A stretch of DNA of 64,000 nucleotides from Polycladomyces abyssicola (GCF_018326425.1 NZ_AP024601.1:3026001-3090000); one strand, 5' to 3'; shown: positions 1-10,197, numbered from the stretch's first letter. The notes: generated from the letters alone by a model not told the origin. Program-made: numbers and translations.

Positions 1-807
1 AACCTGACGTCCGGTAAACCATTGGTCCCCGATTCGGATTCTCCTGATGCGATCACTTTTTGTCCGTTCCGCTCCGCTGATCCATTTGGCTCCCGAAAGG
101 GACTGGGCAATCAGTTTCTTTCCGGTAAATGATTCCAAACGATGAACGACCTCGCTCATCGCAATCCGGATTTGCGCCTGGTACTTGGGCGATTGACGAT
201 CCCAGGGAGATGGTACGCTACGCAAATAGGGATACGATTGACGGAAATAATCTTCCGCGTTTTCCGTTTGTCCGTTGCTGGTGGAGAAAAAGGCGGCATA
301 GATCGGTTTTCCCCCATATAACAAAATTTTTCCCCGTGTTTCCTGTACCGCCTGGTTGACCCGGTTTGAGTAAGAGGGATATCGGTCTTTCCACTCCATT
401 TTTAACTGCTCGTCCGTCATAAACGCTTGGTGGTCCGGAGAATCGGTTACTTGTGCATCCTCGGCCGCCGCACCGTACGACCGCATATCGGTAAAGTCCC
501 CCTTGGCCAGTCGTTCGGCAATATAGGTACGTGCCGCCATCGCTTGAGCTTTCAGCGCCTCCAAGTGAAAGTCGGCCGGCATCTCCGCCGCTACCACACC
601 CCGAATATAGGATTCAAGCGGGATTGCCACGACACGCCGTTCTTTGGTCAAAAAGACGCGGATCATCGGTTCATGTGCATCATGTGTCAACCGGATGGGT
701 TTTTTCGGATGGGGTGCGGTCGATGCATCAAAATAGGTTACCAATGCGGGGACAGCCAGCATCACTGAGAGAAACACAACCACATAAACCACAAATCCTT
801 TGTGCAT
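1..807 (-). CDS. spoIID: Stage II sporulation protein D (SpoIID), 3' end outside window
   Basis: SpoIID is a membrane-anchored lytic transglycosylase of the engulfment complex (with SpoIIM and SpoIIP), acting on septal peptidoglycan in the mother cell. The frame opens with ATG at 805-807 and runs without a stop to the window edge, giving 269 residues. Residues 1-25 form an N-terminal anchor (MHKGFVVYVVVFLSV), followed by the family hallmark IPLESYIRGVVAAEM and the downstream LKAQAMAARTYI. A GGTGGA-like ribosome site lies just upstream. It is downstream of murA, as in B. subtilis. In that species transcription is sigma-E dependent; I could not assign a convincing sigma-E promoter in the 808-950 gap. 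Only the C-terminal part, likely some 60-80 residues, is missing. The identification is firm. Confidence 0.93.
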   Translation of the reverse strand, partial: MHKGFVVYVVVFLSVMLAVPALVTYFDASTAPHPKKPIRLTHDAHEPMIRVFLTKERRVVAIPLESYIRGVVAAEMPADFHLEALKAQAMAARTYIAERLAKGDFTDMRSYGAAAEDAQVTDSPDHQAFMTDEQLKMEWKDRYPSYSNRVNQAVQETRGKILLYGGKPIYAAFFSTSNGQTENAEDYFRQSYPYLRSVPSPWDRQSPKYQAQIRIAMSEVVHRLESFTGKKLIAQSLSGAKWISGAERTKSDRIRRIRIGDQWFTGRQV

Positions 808-950
808 AATCCACCTCTCTCTCCCCGATTCTCTCACTGAGGACAACCCTCTCTTACAGCCTATGAATCGCAGGAGGAGATAGTACTTCAGAACCGAAAG
901 TCACTCCCTAAGATCGACGGATACAGGCATCAAGGCATAGGAATAGAAAC

Positions 951-977
951 AAAAAAGGCCGCGAATATCGCGACCTT
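951..977 (-). terminator. Rho-independent terminator after murA
   Basis: On the minus strand the stem GGTCGCGA/TCGCGGCC (wobble and mismatch near the loop) is followed by six T. It lies 18 bp past the murA stop and separates murA from spoIID. Confidence 0.7.
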
Positions 978-994
978 CCAGATCCATTATGAAC

Positions 995-2296
995 TTATGC
1001 ATATGAGGGCTGCACAGAGGATACGTCTTTCTCCGCGTCCACCTTCACACGTTTGATATCCGCACCCAATGCCTGCAATTTCTCCACCAACTGAACGTAG
1101 CCCCTGTCGATATGGTGCAGTTCCGTTACTACCGTCGTGCCTTCTGCAGCCAGTCCAGCCAACACAAGCGCAGCTCCCGCCCGCAGGTCGGTGGCTTTCA
1201 CTTCAGCACCGGACAGCGGATGGCCCCCTTCGATGAAGGCGGAGCGACCATTGATTTTGATCTTCGCACCCATGCGTTTCATTTCTTCGACGTGCATGAA
1301 CCGGTTTTCAAATACGGTCTCGGTAACCACGCTGTTCCCGTCCGCCGTCAGCAGCAACGCCATCATCTGCGATTGCATATCAGTCGGGAAGCCCGGATAT
1401 GGCAGCGTTTTGACGTCCACTGGCTGCAGTTTCCCTTCCGCACGGACATGGACGCCATTCTCCCCTTCCAATACATGGACGCCCATTTCACGAAGCTTGG
1501 CAATCAACGGATTGATGTGATCGGGAATTGCTCCCTCCACAAACACTTCGCCACGGGTGATCGCTGCCGCAATCATGTATGTGCCGGCTTCGATCCGATC
1601 GGGAATGACGGTATATTCCGTTCCCCGCAGGAAATCCACCCCGTCAATGCGGATCGTCCCGGTACCGGCCCCCCGCACTTGGGCACCCATCGCGTTCAGG
1701 AAATTGGCCAGATCAACGATTTCCGGTTCCCGCGCCGCATTTTCGATGATGGTGCGCCCTTCCGCCAGTGCTGCCGCCATCATGATGTTTTCCGTCGCTC
1801 CGACACTGGCCACATCGAGATAGATACGTGCCCCCCGCAAACGATCCGGCACGCGTCCCTCGATAAACCCTTGGCCGATTTCAAACTCGGCTCCCATCGC
1901 TTCAAACCCTTTGAGATGCTGATCGATCGGACGGCTGCCGATCGCACACCCACCAGGCAACGGAATGCGAGCATGTTTCTTGCGCGCCAACAACGGCCCC
2001 ATCACCAGGAACGAAGCGCGCATTTTCCGCACCAAATCGTACGGTGCCTGGGTCGTCGTCAACTTTTCCGCCCGGATGCGAACGGATCCTTCGTCCAGCT
2101 TCGCTTCCGCGCCCAAGTTTTGGAGCAGTTGGGTGATCGTTTTGACGTCTTCCAGCAGGGGAGTGTCATGGATGACGATTTCTCCCCGCGATGCGAGAAT
2201 GGAAGCGGCGATGATCGGTAGGACAGCGTTCTTTGCACCGTGAATCTTCACTCTGCCTTTCAACTTCTTGCCGCCACGAACAATGATTTTTTCCAA
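995..2296 (-). CDS. murA: UDP-N-acetylglucosamine 1-carboxyvinyltransferase (MurAA type)
   Basis: Catalyses the first committed step of peptidoglycan synthesis, transfer of enolpyruvate from PEP to UDP-GlcNAc in the cytoplasm; fosfomycin target. The 433-residue product is a typical EPSP-synthase-fold enzyme: GAKNA with Lys22 and Asn23 at the N terminus and the catalytic Cys117 in [11 protein letters not shown] chose the TTG at 2294-2296 because GGAGGG lies about 7 bases upstream and the protein then begins LEKIIVRGG like its relatives; an upstream in-frame TTG at 2314 would place that ribosome site inside the gene. Neighbours ywmB, ywzB and spoIID match the B. subtilis murAA locus. A second paralogue sits at 40146-41393. 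Having two MurA enzymes is usual in low-GC Gram-positives. Confidence 0.97.
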   Translation of the reverse strand: MEKIIVRGGKKLKGRVKIHGAKNAVLPIIAASILASRGEIVIHDTPLLEDVKTITQLLQNLGAEAKLDEGSVRIRAEKLTTTQAPYDLVRKMRASFLVMGPLLARKKHARIPLPGGCAIGSRPIDQHLKGFEAMGAEFEIGQGFIEGRVPDRLRGARIYLDVASVGATENIMMAAALAEGRTIIENAAREPEIVDLANFLNAMGAQVRGAGTGTIRIDGVDFLRGTEYTVIPDRIEAGTYMIAAAITRGEVFVEGAIPDHINPLIAKLREMGVHVLEGENGVHVRAEGKLQPVDVKTLPYPGFPTDMQSQMMALLLTADGNSVVTETVFENRFMHVEEMKRMGAKIKINGRSAFIEGGHPLSGAEVKATDLRAGAALVLAGLAAEGTTVVTELHHIDRGYVQLVEKLQALGADIKRVKVDAEKDVSSVQPSYA

Positions 2297-2315
2297 ATGT
2301 CTTCCCTCCGCCAAA

Positions 2316-3041
2316 CTAGTATTCTATGGTGATGATCGGAGTCCCCATGGTCACGGCAATACGATGGTGCAGGGGGTCCATACGTGCTGCAACCTGCAGA
2401 TTCATGAAACCGCCCTGCGTGTTCAATCCATCGGGGAACAAGGGGGAATAACAGGAAACGCTGGTGGTCGGCGCCGTGCGCAGCGCTTCCACCTCCCGCG
2501 CGCGCATTCGCTTCATCGCTTGCTGGATCCACTGCTCTTTATTTGACGGTTGCAACTCCTGGTGTCCTTGAATCGAGAAGTGCAACCTGGGCGCGATTCC
2601 CTGCTGTTCCAATCGTTTGACGAGACGTTGCCGGGCGCGGAAAAATGCCGCGTCAGGACGTCCCCGACCATTGATGCGAACCGATACGTACGGTTGAATC
2701 CACCGCTTAGTAGGCTCATCGTTGATAACGATCAATTCCACCCGTTGGTTTCGCCCCCACCAGCCGGAGGCGGACCAACGCAGACCGTCTCCTTCCTTAC
2801 GCTGAACCGGCGACAAACCCAAAGCCTGCCGCAATTCATCCGTCCAATCGTCCACTTGGTGTTCTTCCATCACCTGAGCGATTCGCCCGCCATGGTGCAA
2901 CACGTATCGCTCCGGTTGTGCGCCCATTTCCAAAAACACATGGGTCAGCGTTTGTTCCGGCACCGCTGCCGGAGCCGATGCAACAATGAACGTACTTAGA
3001 ATAATCAGTGCAAACGTGAGTGTCAACCATTTGGACCGCAT
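2316..3041 (-). CDS. ywmB: YwmB-family secreted protein
   Basis: A YwmB family protein (241 residues) of unknown biochemical role. The ATG at 3041 is preceded by GAGGGGG and starts a signal peptide, [18 protein letters not shown] followed by an Ala-rich cleavage region, so the product is probably exported. An upstream in-frame ATG at 3071 would lengthen the protein by ten charged residues and lacks a good ribosome site. The body is mixed alpha/beta with a conserved-looking central stretch around residues 95-150 and no catalytic motif I recognise. The gene lies 19 bp before murA and after ywzB, the same order as in B. subtilis, where it is linked to cell wall and sporulation genes. Family assignment rests on size, signal peptide and locus. 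Confidence 0.8.
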   Translation of the reverse strand: MRSKWLTLTFALIILSTFIVASAPAAVPEQTLTHVFLEMGAQPERYVLHHGGRIAQVMEEHQVDDWTDELRQALGLSPVQRKEGDGLRWSASGWWGRNQRVELIVINDEPTKRWIQPYVSVRINGRGRPDAAFFRARQRLVKRLEQQGIAPRLHFSIQGHQELQPSNKEQWIQQAMKRMRAREVEALRTAPTTSVSCYSPLFPDGLNTQGGFMNLQVAARMDPLHHRIAVTMGTPIITIEY

Positions 3042-3144
3042 ATGTATCGCCCCCTCTTTCTCTTTCACCATTGTTCACGAAAGAGAAAGAGGATATACGA
3101 GTGAGATCCTGGGTTGACGAAAAATAGACAAACTTTTCGGCCGA

Positions 3145-3387
3145 TTAAAACATCTGACTGATCAGACGAGACCAACCCATATAGTCGATCAAAAAGGATG
3201 CCAGCCCGTGTCCCAGCACCACCGACAGCAGGATCATCAACGCATGAGCCTGCACTGATTTGGGTTGGCGCATAAAGACATCCAACCGGAGATTGGTCAG
3301 TGCCCACCAGCTGAAAGCGATGCTGACGAGCGAAAGGATGATGTTGACAAGAGCGGTCACGCCTAAGCTTGTCGCCCCATCCACCAT
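3145..3387 (-). CDS. ywzB: DUF1146 family small membrane protein (YwzB-like)
   Basis: An 80-residue protein with two predicted membrane helices (about residues 6-28 and 45-67) separated by a short basic loop with FMRQPKS. Length, topology and position immediately upstream of ywmB-murA match DUF1146/YwzB of Bacillales. The second ATG (3387) is chosen because AAAGGAG lies about 8 bases upstream; the ATG at 3396 sits too close to that site. No function is established for the family. Its place between the ATP synthase/complex I region and the wall genes is conserved. Confidence 0.78.
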   Translation of the reverse strand: MVDGATSLGVTALVNIILSLVSIAFSWWALTNLRLDVFMRQPKSVQAHALMILLSVVLGHGLASFLIDYMGWSRLISQMF

Positions 3388-3544
3388 GGTATGCACTCCT
3401 TTGGTGACAGGTTCACTCTATCATCGTACATCAAAATGGACGCAGAAGCAAAATGAATCCCTGAAAATCTCTTGACAGTCCGGAAATGATTGGATTAGCG
3501 GTTGGTTAGTCATAATAGAAAAATGAGATGACGGATTTTGAGGA

Positions 3545-3898
3545 GTGAACGACAATACATTGATTTCCTACTTTCTCTTCAAATGGGTGCTGTACGCCAT
3601 CGTGATGGAGATCGCCAATCTCACCTTGAAACAAATGGAAATCGTCCATTGGGGGCACTTGATCGTTTCGGCGGGGGTGATCGCCGGTGTGACCGCATGG
3701 CTGGATCACGTCCTGATTCGCCACATGAGCCGGTTCTCATTGGCATTGATCGATCTGTTTGCCATCGCTTTATTGTTGTACGCAATCCAATTTTTGTTCA
3801 TTTCGTTTTCCCTGGACACCCATTCCTCCTTGGCCGTCGGTCTGGTACTGGCCATTGCCGAATGGTTCTTTCACCGGTATGGGATCCGATGGCGCTGA
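3545..3898 (+). CDS. Small multi-span membrane protein, possibly DUF2512/YndM-like
   Basis: A 117-residue hydrophobic protein with four predicted membrane segments (about residues 5-25, 36-55, 63-85, 93-110) and a short basic tail. The pattern of helices with a WLDHVLIRH turn resembles DUF2512 (YndM) proteins of Bacilli, but I recognise it only by topology. The start is uncertain: a GTG at 3545 overlaps the GAGGAG ribosome site, and a TTG at 3560 is about 14 bases from it; a TGA at 3539-3541 blocks any longer version. It is the only plus-strand gene between the wall cluster and the nuo operon and converges on nuoN. Confidence 0.55.
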   Translation: MNDNTLISYFLFKWVLYAIVMEIANLTLKQMEIVHWGHLIVSAGVIAGVTAWLDHVLIRHMSRFSLALIDLFAIALLLYAIQFLFISFSLDTHSSLAVGLVLAIAEWFFHRYGIRWR

Positions 3899-3939
3899 CG
3901 CTTGATAAAAGCGATCGGGAATCAGTAGTAACGACGAAA

Positions 3940-3975
3940 GCCGTTTACCGCCAGTGTTACCGATCGGCAAACGGC
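3940..3975 (-). terminator. Candidate terminator at the end of the nuo operon
   Basis: An 11-bp stem (GCCGTTTGCCG with CGGTAAACGGC, one wobble) and 14-base loop, followed on the minus strand by TTTCGT. The T tract is short, so it could instead be a 3' stabilising hairpin. It lies between convergent genes, 45 bp past nuoN. Confidence 0.5.
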
Positions 3976-4020
3976 TCCTCTGCATCCATTCGATTTTGCT
4001 CAGCACCTGTCGTTACTCGA

Positions 4021-5529
4021 TTAGGGCCCCGGAGGTGTCTGCGGAATCGACAGAACTTCCGCCCATTTCAGTTGTCCCAATGCGTGAAGAATCGCATTCG
4101 GGAACAACCCCAATCCGACTGTGCCGATCACACCGATTCCGATCACGATCGCCGTTCCGATGGGGATGGCCAGCGGATTCCCCTTCGGTGCCGGACGGAA
4201 GTACATCTGTCGGATAAATTCAAAGTAGTAGAAATAGGAAACAACCGTGGTTACCACCATCACTGCAGCAATCCAAAAGTGCTGGGTTGCGATGGCGTTG
4301 ATCAGGAGGTAGAATTTGCCAAAAAATCCTGCCGTGACTGGAATGCCCGCCAGCGAAAGCACCAACAAGGTCATAGCAAGCGCCACCAGCGGTGATCTTC
4401 TATATAGGCCGGCAAAGGCGCTCAGTTCACCGTGTTCGGAATCGCGCTCCACCACCATGATCACCGCAAACACACTGACTGTTATCAGTGAATAGGCGAG
4501 CAGATAAAACAGGGTGCTTTCAAAAAGCGCCATCCCCAGTGACGCGAGCGGCACCAGCACATATCCAGCCTGGGCGATACCAGAATACGCCATCAGACGT
4601 TTGACATTGGTCTGACGCAATGCGACGGCATTGCCGACGATCATGGATGCACCCGCGATCACCAGCAACAGCGGCGTAATGATCTCCTCCCACACGCGAA
4701 GCTGGATCAACTGCAGATAGACCACCAACACAACCCGGGTTACCAAAGCAAAGGCTGCCGTTTTGGACACGGCCGCCAAAAATGCGGTAACTGATGTCGG
4801 GGAACCCTGATACACATCGGGCGCCCACATGTGAAACGGTGCAGCGGCGATTTTAAACCCGAATCCCAACATCATCAAAAACAACGACAGCAACACGAAC
4901 GGTGCGTAACCGGTTTGGTACGCCTCCACGATCCGCTGCTGGACCACAAACAGATTGGTGCTACCCGTCAGGCCGTACACGAATGACATCCCGTACAGGA
5001 TGAACGCGGATGAGACACCGCCCAGGACAACGTATTTCCAGGCGGCTTCATTGGAGTCCGTCCGCTGTTTTCGGATTCCCGCAAGGATGTAGGAAGAGAT
5101 GCTCAACAGCTCCAACCCGACAAACAGCGTGACCAAATCGGCCGAGGATGTCATCACTGAGCCACCCAACACAGCCGTGAGCAGCAGGAAGTAATATTCT
5201 CCCCGCGCTCCGATCCCTTCCCGATTTTCTCCGGACAGGGACAACACCAGAATCAGAGCCGACCCGCCCAACAACACCAGTTTGAACGATTGGGCCACCG
5301 GGTCCGTCCGATATGATCCTTGAAGAAGATCCACCGTCGCTCCTCCGAAGTGAACGACCACGTACATCCCCGCCCCGACGACGGCCAACAGGGCAACCCA
5401 CCCCAGCCAATCGCGGGAAGTCTCATCCGGTAACAACAGCTCCAGCACGATCAGCAGGGCGGCAGCGGTGACGAGGATCAATTCGGGTGTCATCGCCGAC
5501 CAGTCGATGTGTGCCAAGGCTTTTTCCAT
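4021..5529 (-). CDS. nuoN: NADH-quinone oxidoreductase subunit N
   Basis: Antiporter-like proton-pumping subunit of respiratory complex I (502 residues, about 14 membrane helices). The proton-antiporter domain is seen in the central part, with the conserved FKIAAAPFHMWAPDVYQG loop near residues 225-245 and a Lys in the preceding helix. Start ATG at 5529 has GGAGGGTGA upstream. It is the last gene of the nuo operon, 6 bp after nuoM. Length is typical for the 11-subunit (NuoA-D, H-N) complexes of Bacillales that lack the NADH-input module. Confidence 0.96.
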   Translation of the reverse strand: MEKALAHIDWSAMTPELILVTAAALLIVLELLLPDETSRDWLGWVALLAVVGAGMYVVVHFGGATVDLLQGSYRTDPVAQSFKLVLLGGSALILVLSLSGENREGIGARGEYYFLLLTAVLGGSVMTSSADLVTLFVGLELLSISSYILAGIRKQRTDSNEAAWKYVVLGGVSSAFILYGMSFVYGLTGSTNLFVVQQRIVEAYQTGYAPFVLLSLFLMMLGFGFKIAAAPFHMWAPDVYQGSPTSVTAFLAAVSKTAAFALVTRVVLVVYLQLIQLRVWEEIITPLLLVIAGASMIVGNAVALRQTNVKRLMAYSGIAQAGYVLVPLASLGMALFESTLFYLLAYSLITVSVFAVIMVVERDSEHGELSAFAGLYRRSPLVALAMTLLVLSLAGIPVTAGFFGKFYLLINAIATQHFWIAAVMVVTTVVSYFYYFEFIRQMYFRPAPKGNPLAIPIGTAIVIGIGVIGTVGLGLFPNAILHALGQLKWAEVLSIPQTPPGP

Positions 5530-5535
5530 ATCCGC

Positions 5536-7056
5536 TCACCCTCCGATCCTGGTGACAATCATTTGCAGGGTGGCTTGCATCGGCTCACCCAACATCTGCG
5601 GATAGACACCGATCGCGATAATCAGGCCGAGCAACACCAACATCGGCACGGTTTCCACCGCCTTTGTGTCAGTCAGCCGCTCCCATCGATCCAGGAAAGG
5701 TCCGAACGTGGCAGCCATGACCGCCCGCAACGTATAGGCTGCCGCCAAGATCAAACCCAATGCGCCGAACCCCGCAATGACCGGGTATTGTTTGAACATA
5801 CCGAGAAACGCCAAAAATTCGCTGACAAAACCGGACATACCGGGCAATCCTAACAACGCCAGTCCTCCGGCCAACAACACACCGGAGAGAACCGGCATCG
5901 CCTTGGCCAATCCGCTCATTTCATCGATCATCGTTGTTCCCGTCCGTTCATAGAGCGCAGCGACGATCAAAAACATCAGCGCGGAGATGAAACCGTGAGA
6001 TACCGCTTGAAACACGGCTCCCTGCAATCCGGAAAAATTAAGTGCAGCGATTCCGAACAGGATGATCCCCATGTGACTGACACTGGAATAGGCCAACACG
6101 CGCTTCAAATCGCGCTGAACAAATGCCAGCGCTGCTCCGTAGAGGATGTTGACCAACCCCAGCACCGCCAAAAACGTCGCCATTTGATGCACCAAGGGAG
6201 GAAACAGATCCACGCCGAAGCGGATCAACCCGTACGCACCCATTTTCAATAAAACACCGGAGTGAATCATGACCACTGCCGGGGGCGCTTCCACGTGGAC
6301 ACGCAACATCCAGGTGTGAAACGGGAACGCGGGCAGCTTGATGCCGAATGCAATCAAAATGCAGAGGAAAATTCCCCATATCACCTGTTTGACCGGCCCC
6401 TGCATCCATTCGGGGTGAGTGAACAACTGCGAGGTTCGCACCAGCAACTGATCCAGATTCAACGTGCCAAACACGAACAAGAGGCCGATAAACGCGAGCA
6501 GCATCAATGCCGAACCCAAACCGTTATACAGCAGGAACTGATTGGCGGCGCGTTCTTTTTCCATGTACCCCCAGATACCCACCAGGAAAAAGGTAGCCAC
6601 CAGCGTCACTTCAAAGAAGAGGAAAAACAGGAACAGATCGCGGGCGAGAAAGACACCGAGCATCCCGATTTCCAACAGAAGAAACAACAGGAAATAACTT
6701 TTCAGCCGTTCCTTGATATACATCGATCCGACCGCAGCCAGCGCCACGATAATCGTCGTCATCACAACAAGCGGTATGGACAAACCGTCCGCACCCATCG
6801 CGTAGGATAGCGTCCATCCCGAACTTTGCGGAAGTGGGATGTGAATCCACGACACGTTTTGTGCAAATTGTACACCCCGGGCTTGGGGGTCGAACTGTGC
6901 GAACATCATGAGGGCCAGTATGCACGGAGGCAAGGTTCCCGCCATCCCGACCCATTTGAGCCACCGGTTCTGTTGCCGGGGAATGAATAACAAAACCAGC
7001 ATTCCCAAAAGTGGTGAAAACGTCACCCATGTAGGAAGCCCATTCCACACCGTCAT
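5536..7056 (-). CDS. nuoM: NADH-quinone oxidoreductase subunit M
   Basis: Second antiporter-like membrane subunit (506 residues, about 14 helices), forming part of the proton channel array of complex I. The signature KLPAFPFHTWMLRVHVEAP lies near residues 235-255 and VLLKMGAYGLIRF follows. The ATG at 7056 overlaps the nuoL stop in an ATGA arrangement, indicating translational coupling. Tandem L-M-N order is the usual one. Confidence 0.97.
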   Translation of the reverse strand: MTVWNGLPTWVTFSPLLGMLVLLFIPRQQNRWLKWVGMAGTLPPCILALMMFAQFDPQARGVQFAQNVSWIHIPLPQSSGWTLSYAMGADGLSIPLVVMTTIIVALAAVGSMYIKERLKSYFLLFLLLEIGMLGVFLARDLFLFFLFFEVTLVATFFLVGIWGYMEKERAANQFLLYNGLGSALMLLAFIGLLFVFGTLNLDQLLVRTSQLFTHPEWMQGPVKQVIWGIFLCILIAFGIKLPAFPFHTWMLRVHVEAPPAVVMIHSGVLLKMGAYGLIRFGVDLFPPLVHQMATFLAVLGLVNILYGAALAFVQRDLKRVLAYSSVSHMGIILFGIAALNFSGLQGAVFQAVSHGFISALMFLIVAALYERTGTTMIDEMSGLAKAMPVLSGVLLAGGLALLGLPGMSGFVSEFLAFLGMFKQYPVIAGFGALGLILAAAYTLRAVMAATFGPFLDRWERLTDTKAVETVPMLVLLGLIIAIGVYPQMLGEPMQATLQMIVTRIGG

Positions 7057-8915
7057 CCGAACAACCTCCCCGCCGTCAAGCCTACCAACAGGAGCACCAG
7101 CCCGATCAGACTGATCAAAGCATAGGCCTGCACTTGACCGTTTTGCAACCGGGAGCCGACCCAGGCGATCAGTCGCGTCACACCGACCGCCAGCCCCACC
7201 AAACCTTCAACGAACCACCGGTCAAAACCGCGAAACGGACGGCCGGTGTTCCGCAACCCGTCCACAAATGTTGCCCGGTAGATCTCATCAACGTAATATT
7301 TTCGGTACAACAACTGATATAGCAACGGCATTCGATCCCGCCACACAGTGGGAGACCATGCCCGCCGCCCGTACATCATCCAGGCTCCTCCCAAACCGGC
7401 CAACGAGACCAGTGTGGCGGAGAGAGAGATCCAAAGCGGCGTACCGACTACCGTCTCACGAATACCCGTTCCCTCCGTCAACCAATGTCCCAGCATCGGA
7501 CTCGGCGCGTTGAGGAATCCGCTGACCACGGACAATACCGCCAATACCGCCATCGGCAGCGTCATGACGGCGGGAACCGAACCGATCTCCCCTTTCCCGC
7601 GGTACTCACCAATAAACACCTGGAAAAACAGGCGGAACACGTAAAACGCGGTGAACAGCGCCGCGATCAGACCGACGAGAAACACCCCTGTCCGGCCGTC
7701 CGCATATGCCGCCGCCAGGATCTCATCTTTGGAGAAAAAACCGGCAAACGGCGGGATGCCGGATATGGCCAGACAACCGATGAGGAACATCCATCCCACG
7801 GCTTTGTTTTTCCGCCACAAACCGCCCATCCGGCGAATATCCTGCTCGTGATGCAATGCGATGATCACCGCACCCGCACCAAGGAACAGCAACGCTTTGA
7901 AAAAGGCGTGCGTCATCAAGTGAAACACACCCGCCGCATATCCGGCCGAACCCAGCGCCAGCATCATATACCCCAGCTGACTCACCGTGGAATAGGCCAG
8001 CACGCGTTTGATATCATGCTGAACCAACCCGATCGATGCGGCGAAGATCGCCGTGAACGCACCCACGTAAGCCACTACGTCCATCGCCGTCTCGGAAGCC
8101 TCAAACAACGGAAACAACCGCGCGACCAAGTATACGCCCGCGGCCACCATTGTGGCGGCGTGGATCAGGGCACTGACCGGCGTCGGGCCTTCCATGGCGT
8201 CGGGTAACCATGTATGTAACGGAAACTGACCCGATTTGCCGACGGCGCCGATAAAAATGAGAACAGCAATCCACGTCAACAGCGTTGGCGTGATTTTACC
8301 TGCTTCAACCGCACTCAGTACAGAAGCGATGTCCAGACTGCCCACCTGCCAAAACAATAGCGCGATGGCGATGAACAGGCCCACATCCCCGACGCGCGTG
8401 ACGATGAATGCCTTCTTCGCCGCCGCCTTGGCTTTCGGCTTGTAGTACCAGAAACCGACCAACAGGAAAGAACACACCCCGACCAGTTCCCAGAAAATAT
8501 ACAGCTGAAGCAGATTGGGCGAGATCACCAGCCCCAGCATGGAGAACGTGAACAATGTCAAATAGGCGTAAAACACGGAAAAACGGGGATCACCCTTCAT
8601 ATATCCCCGGGCGTATACGTGAACCAGGAAACTGACCAAGCTGACGATGAACAGCATCAACGCGTTCAGATGGTTCACGTCCGTCCCGAACGAGAAAACG
8701 GACTGCCCCACCTTCAACCATGGAAAGACTTGCACCGCACCGGGTGTTCCGCCTATGCTTTGTACCAGCACCGCCGTCGCGGTGAGAAACGATGCCAATG
8801 TGGCCGTGATCCCGATTATGGCAGCCGCATTTTCGCTCCATCGACGCCGGCCGGCGATCAACAGCAGAAACGCGATCAACGGGAACAACGGGATGATCCA
8901 AACATATGCGATCAT
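7053..8915 (-). CDS. nuoL: NADH-quinone oxidoreductase subunit L
   Basis: The largest membrane subunit of complex I (620 residues), an antiporter-like channel with the long lateral C-terminal helix that braces the membrane arm. Visible marks are SGQFPLHTWLPDAMEGPTPVSALIHAATMV-type motifs near residues 225-255 and the KAYF-like region EDIRRMGGLWRKNK. The start ATG has AAAGGATGG about 7 bases upstream. About 16 hydrophobic segments are present, and the C-terminal amphipathic segment follows residue 530. The gene overlaps nuoM by four bases. Confidence 0.97.
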   Translation of the reverse strand: MIAYVWIIPLFPLIAFLLLIAGRRRWSENAAAIIGITATLASFLTATAVLVQSIGGTPGAVQVFPWLKVGQSVFSFGTDVNHLNALMLFIVSLVSFLVHVYARGYMKGDPRFSVFYAYLTLFTFSMLGLVISPNLLQLYIFWELVGVCSFLLVGFWYYKPKAKAAAKKAFIVTRVGDVGLFIAIALLFWQVGSLDIASVLSAVEAGKITPTLLTWIAVLIFIGAVGKSGQFPLHTWLPDAMEGPTPVSALIHAATMVAAGVYLVARLFPLFEASETAMDVVAYVGAFTAIFAASIGLVQHDIKRVLAYSTVSQLGYMMLALGSAGYAAGVFHLMTHAFFKALLFLGAGAVIIALHHEQDIRRMGGLWRKNKAVGWMFLIGCLAISGIPPFAGFFSKDEILAAAYADGRTGVFLVGLIAALFTAFYVFRLFFQVFIGEYRGKGEIGSVPAVMTLPMAVLAVLSVVSGFLNAPSPMLGHWLTEGTGIRETVVGTPLWISLSATLVSLAGLGGAWMMYGRRAWSPTVWRDRMPLLYQLLYRKYYVDEIYRATFVDGLRNTGRPFRGFDRWFVEGLVGLAVGVTRLIAWVGSRLQNGQVQAYALISLIGLVLLLVGLTAGRLFG

Positions 8916-8949
8916 GGAGCATCCATCCTTTTCTCAGATCGTTTTACGA

Positions 8950-9255
8950 TTACCCCTTCATCGAATTGATCTTGTCGGCCTCAGTCGTTGCTTTGTTCCG
9001 ATAGAACGCGATCAGGATCGCGATCCCCACCGCAGCCTCCGCCGCCGCCACCGTGATCGTGAACAGCGAAAAGATGTGACCAGTCAGGTTGGCATACAAT
9101 CCATACTTGGAGAAAGCGACCAAATTGACGTTGACCGCGTTCAGCATCAATTCGATGGAAAAAAGAACCATCACCGCATTCCGCTTCGTCAGTACCCCGT
9201 ACAAACCAATGCTGAAAAGAATGGCGGACAGTGCCAGATACGAAGTAACCGGCAT
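8950..9255 (-). CDS. nuoK: NADH-quinone oxidoreductase subunit K
   Basis: Small Mrp-type membrane subunit (101 residues, three helices) of complex I. The conserved acidic residue in the second helix is present in [13 protein letters not shown] (Glu about residue 35), and a second Glu lies in [11 protein letters not shown]. Start ATG shares a base with the nuoJ stop (TGATG), with AAGGAGGAA upstream, so J and K are translationally coupled. Confidence 0.96.
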   Translation of the reverse strand: MPVTSYLALSAILFSIGLYGVLTKRNAVMVLFSIELMLNAVNVNLVAFSKYGLYANLTGHIFSLFTITVAAAEAAVGIAILIAFYRNKATTEADKINSMKG

Positions 9256-9761
9256 CAGGATTCCTCCTTCCGGGCCAGAACAACTGCCCCCACCAGTGCT
9301 GCCAATAGCAGCACCGACACCAGCTCAAACGGAATCACCTGTTGTTGAAACAGCACATGACCGATCCGTTCCACCGTATAACCGGACGTATCCGCTGTTT
9401 TGGCCGGAAGGGGCGTCCGGTAGATCACCCACATCACGATGCCGAAAAACGCCGCCACCCCTACAAAGGAGAGCCCCTGTCGAAATCCGAACGGTTCTGC
9501 TTCCTCATCATTTTGATGACGGGTCAGCATGATCATGAACAGCATCAGGATGGTAATCGCCCCGGCATAAATCAACACCTGTACAACCGCCAGAAACTCC
9601 GCGTTCAACAGAAGATACAACCCGGCAATGCTGAAAAACGTGAACGCCAGGGCCAACGCCATGTGAACCACCTTCGTCAGGTTGATCATGAACACGGCAC
9701 CGCCGATCGCCATGACGGACAAGATGAAAAACGCGACAAACTCTCCGTTCAGCTGCGCCAA
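9255..9761 (-). CDS. nuoJ: NADH-quinone oxidoreductase subunit J
   Basis: Membrane subunit of complex I (168 residues, five predicted helices). The third helix carries the family pattern [18 protein letters not shown]. The start is a TTG directly abutting the nuoI stop codon, with GGGGAGGG six bases upstream; a cytoplasmic loop with [11 protein letters not shown] follows helix 3. The gene ends in the overlap with nuoK. Confidence 0.95.
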   Translation of the reverse strand: MAQLNGEFVAFFILSVMAIGGAVFMINLTKVVHMALALAFTFFSIAGLYLLLNAEFLAVVQVLIYAGAITILMLFMIMLTRHQNDEEAEPFGFRQGLSFVGVAAFFGIVMWVIYRTPLPAKTADTSGYTVERIGHVLFQQQVIPFELVSVLLLAALVGAVVLARKEES

Positions 9762-10175
9762 TTACGACCCTCCCCGGATGTTCTGATCGTTTTCATGGAG
9801 CCACTCCAGATTTTTGAACAGTTCGTCCCGGCTGTAGGTCGCCAGCTCATAGTTGGTGGTCATCACAATCGCTTCGGTAGGACATACCTCTGTACACAAA
9901 TCGCACAAAATGCAGATCTCGAAATTGATGTCGTAAGTGTCGATGATTTTTCCCTTTTTGTTGGGGTCGGGATGTTTTTTACCCGTCAGGGTGATGCAAT
10001 CGGTCGGGCAGATGCGTGCGCACTGGTTGCACACGATGCACTTCTCCGGGTCAAAATGCTGGATGCCCCGGAATCGCTCCGGCATCTTCAGCGGTTGATC
10101 CGGATATTGATAGGTCACCTTTTTCTTGGTCATGGATTTCAGTGTGATGCCCAAACCTTTTACCATCCCAAGCAT
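9762..10175 (-). CDS. nuoI: NADH-quinone oxidoreductase subunit I (two 4Fe-4S clusters)
   Basis: Peripheral-arm ferredoxin-like subunit that carries clusters N6a/N6b and passes electrons towards the quinone site. Two classic motifs are visible, CIVCNQCARICP and CILCDLCTEVCP, each followed by a remote Pro. I chose ATG at 10175 (137 residues) because GGGAGGG lies six bases upstream; an in-frame GTG at 10196 is two bases from the nuoH stop and lacks a site. In a complete complex it contacts NuoB and NuoD; no nuoD is present in this operon. Confidence 0.95.
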   Translation of the reverse strand: MLGMVKGLGITLKSMTKKKVTYQYPDQPLKMPERFRGIQHFDPEKCIVCNQCARICPTDCITLTGKKHPDPNKKGKIIDTYDINFEICILCDLCTEVCPTEAIVMTTNYELATYSRDELFKNLEWLHENDQNIRGGS

Positions 10176-10197
10176 GGGAATCCCTCCCGAGATCACG

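Noticed and set aside
1112-2221. 369-codon frame antisense to murA
   Set aside because: Shadow frame without a start signal.
3539-3560. Longer start for the small membrane protein at 3545
   Set aside because: An in-frame TGA at 3539-3541 excludes it.
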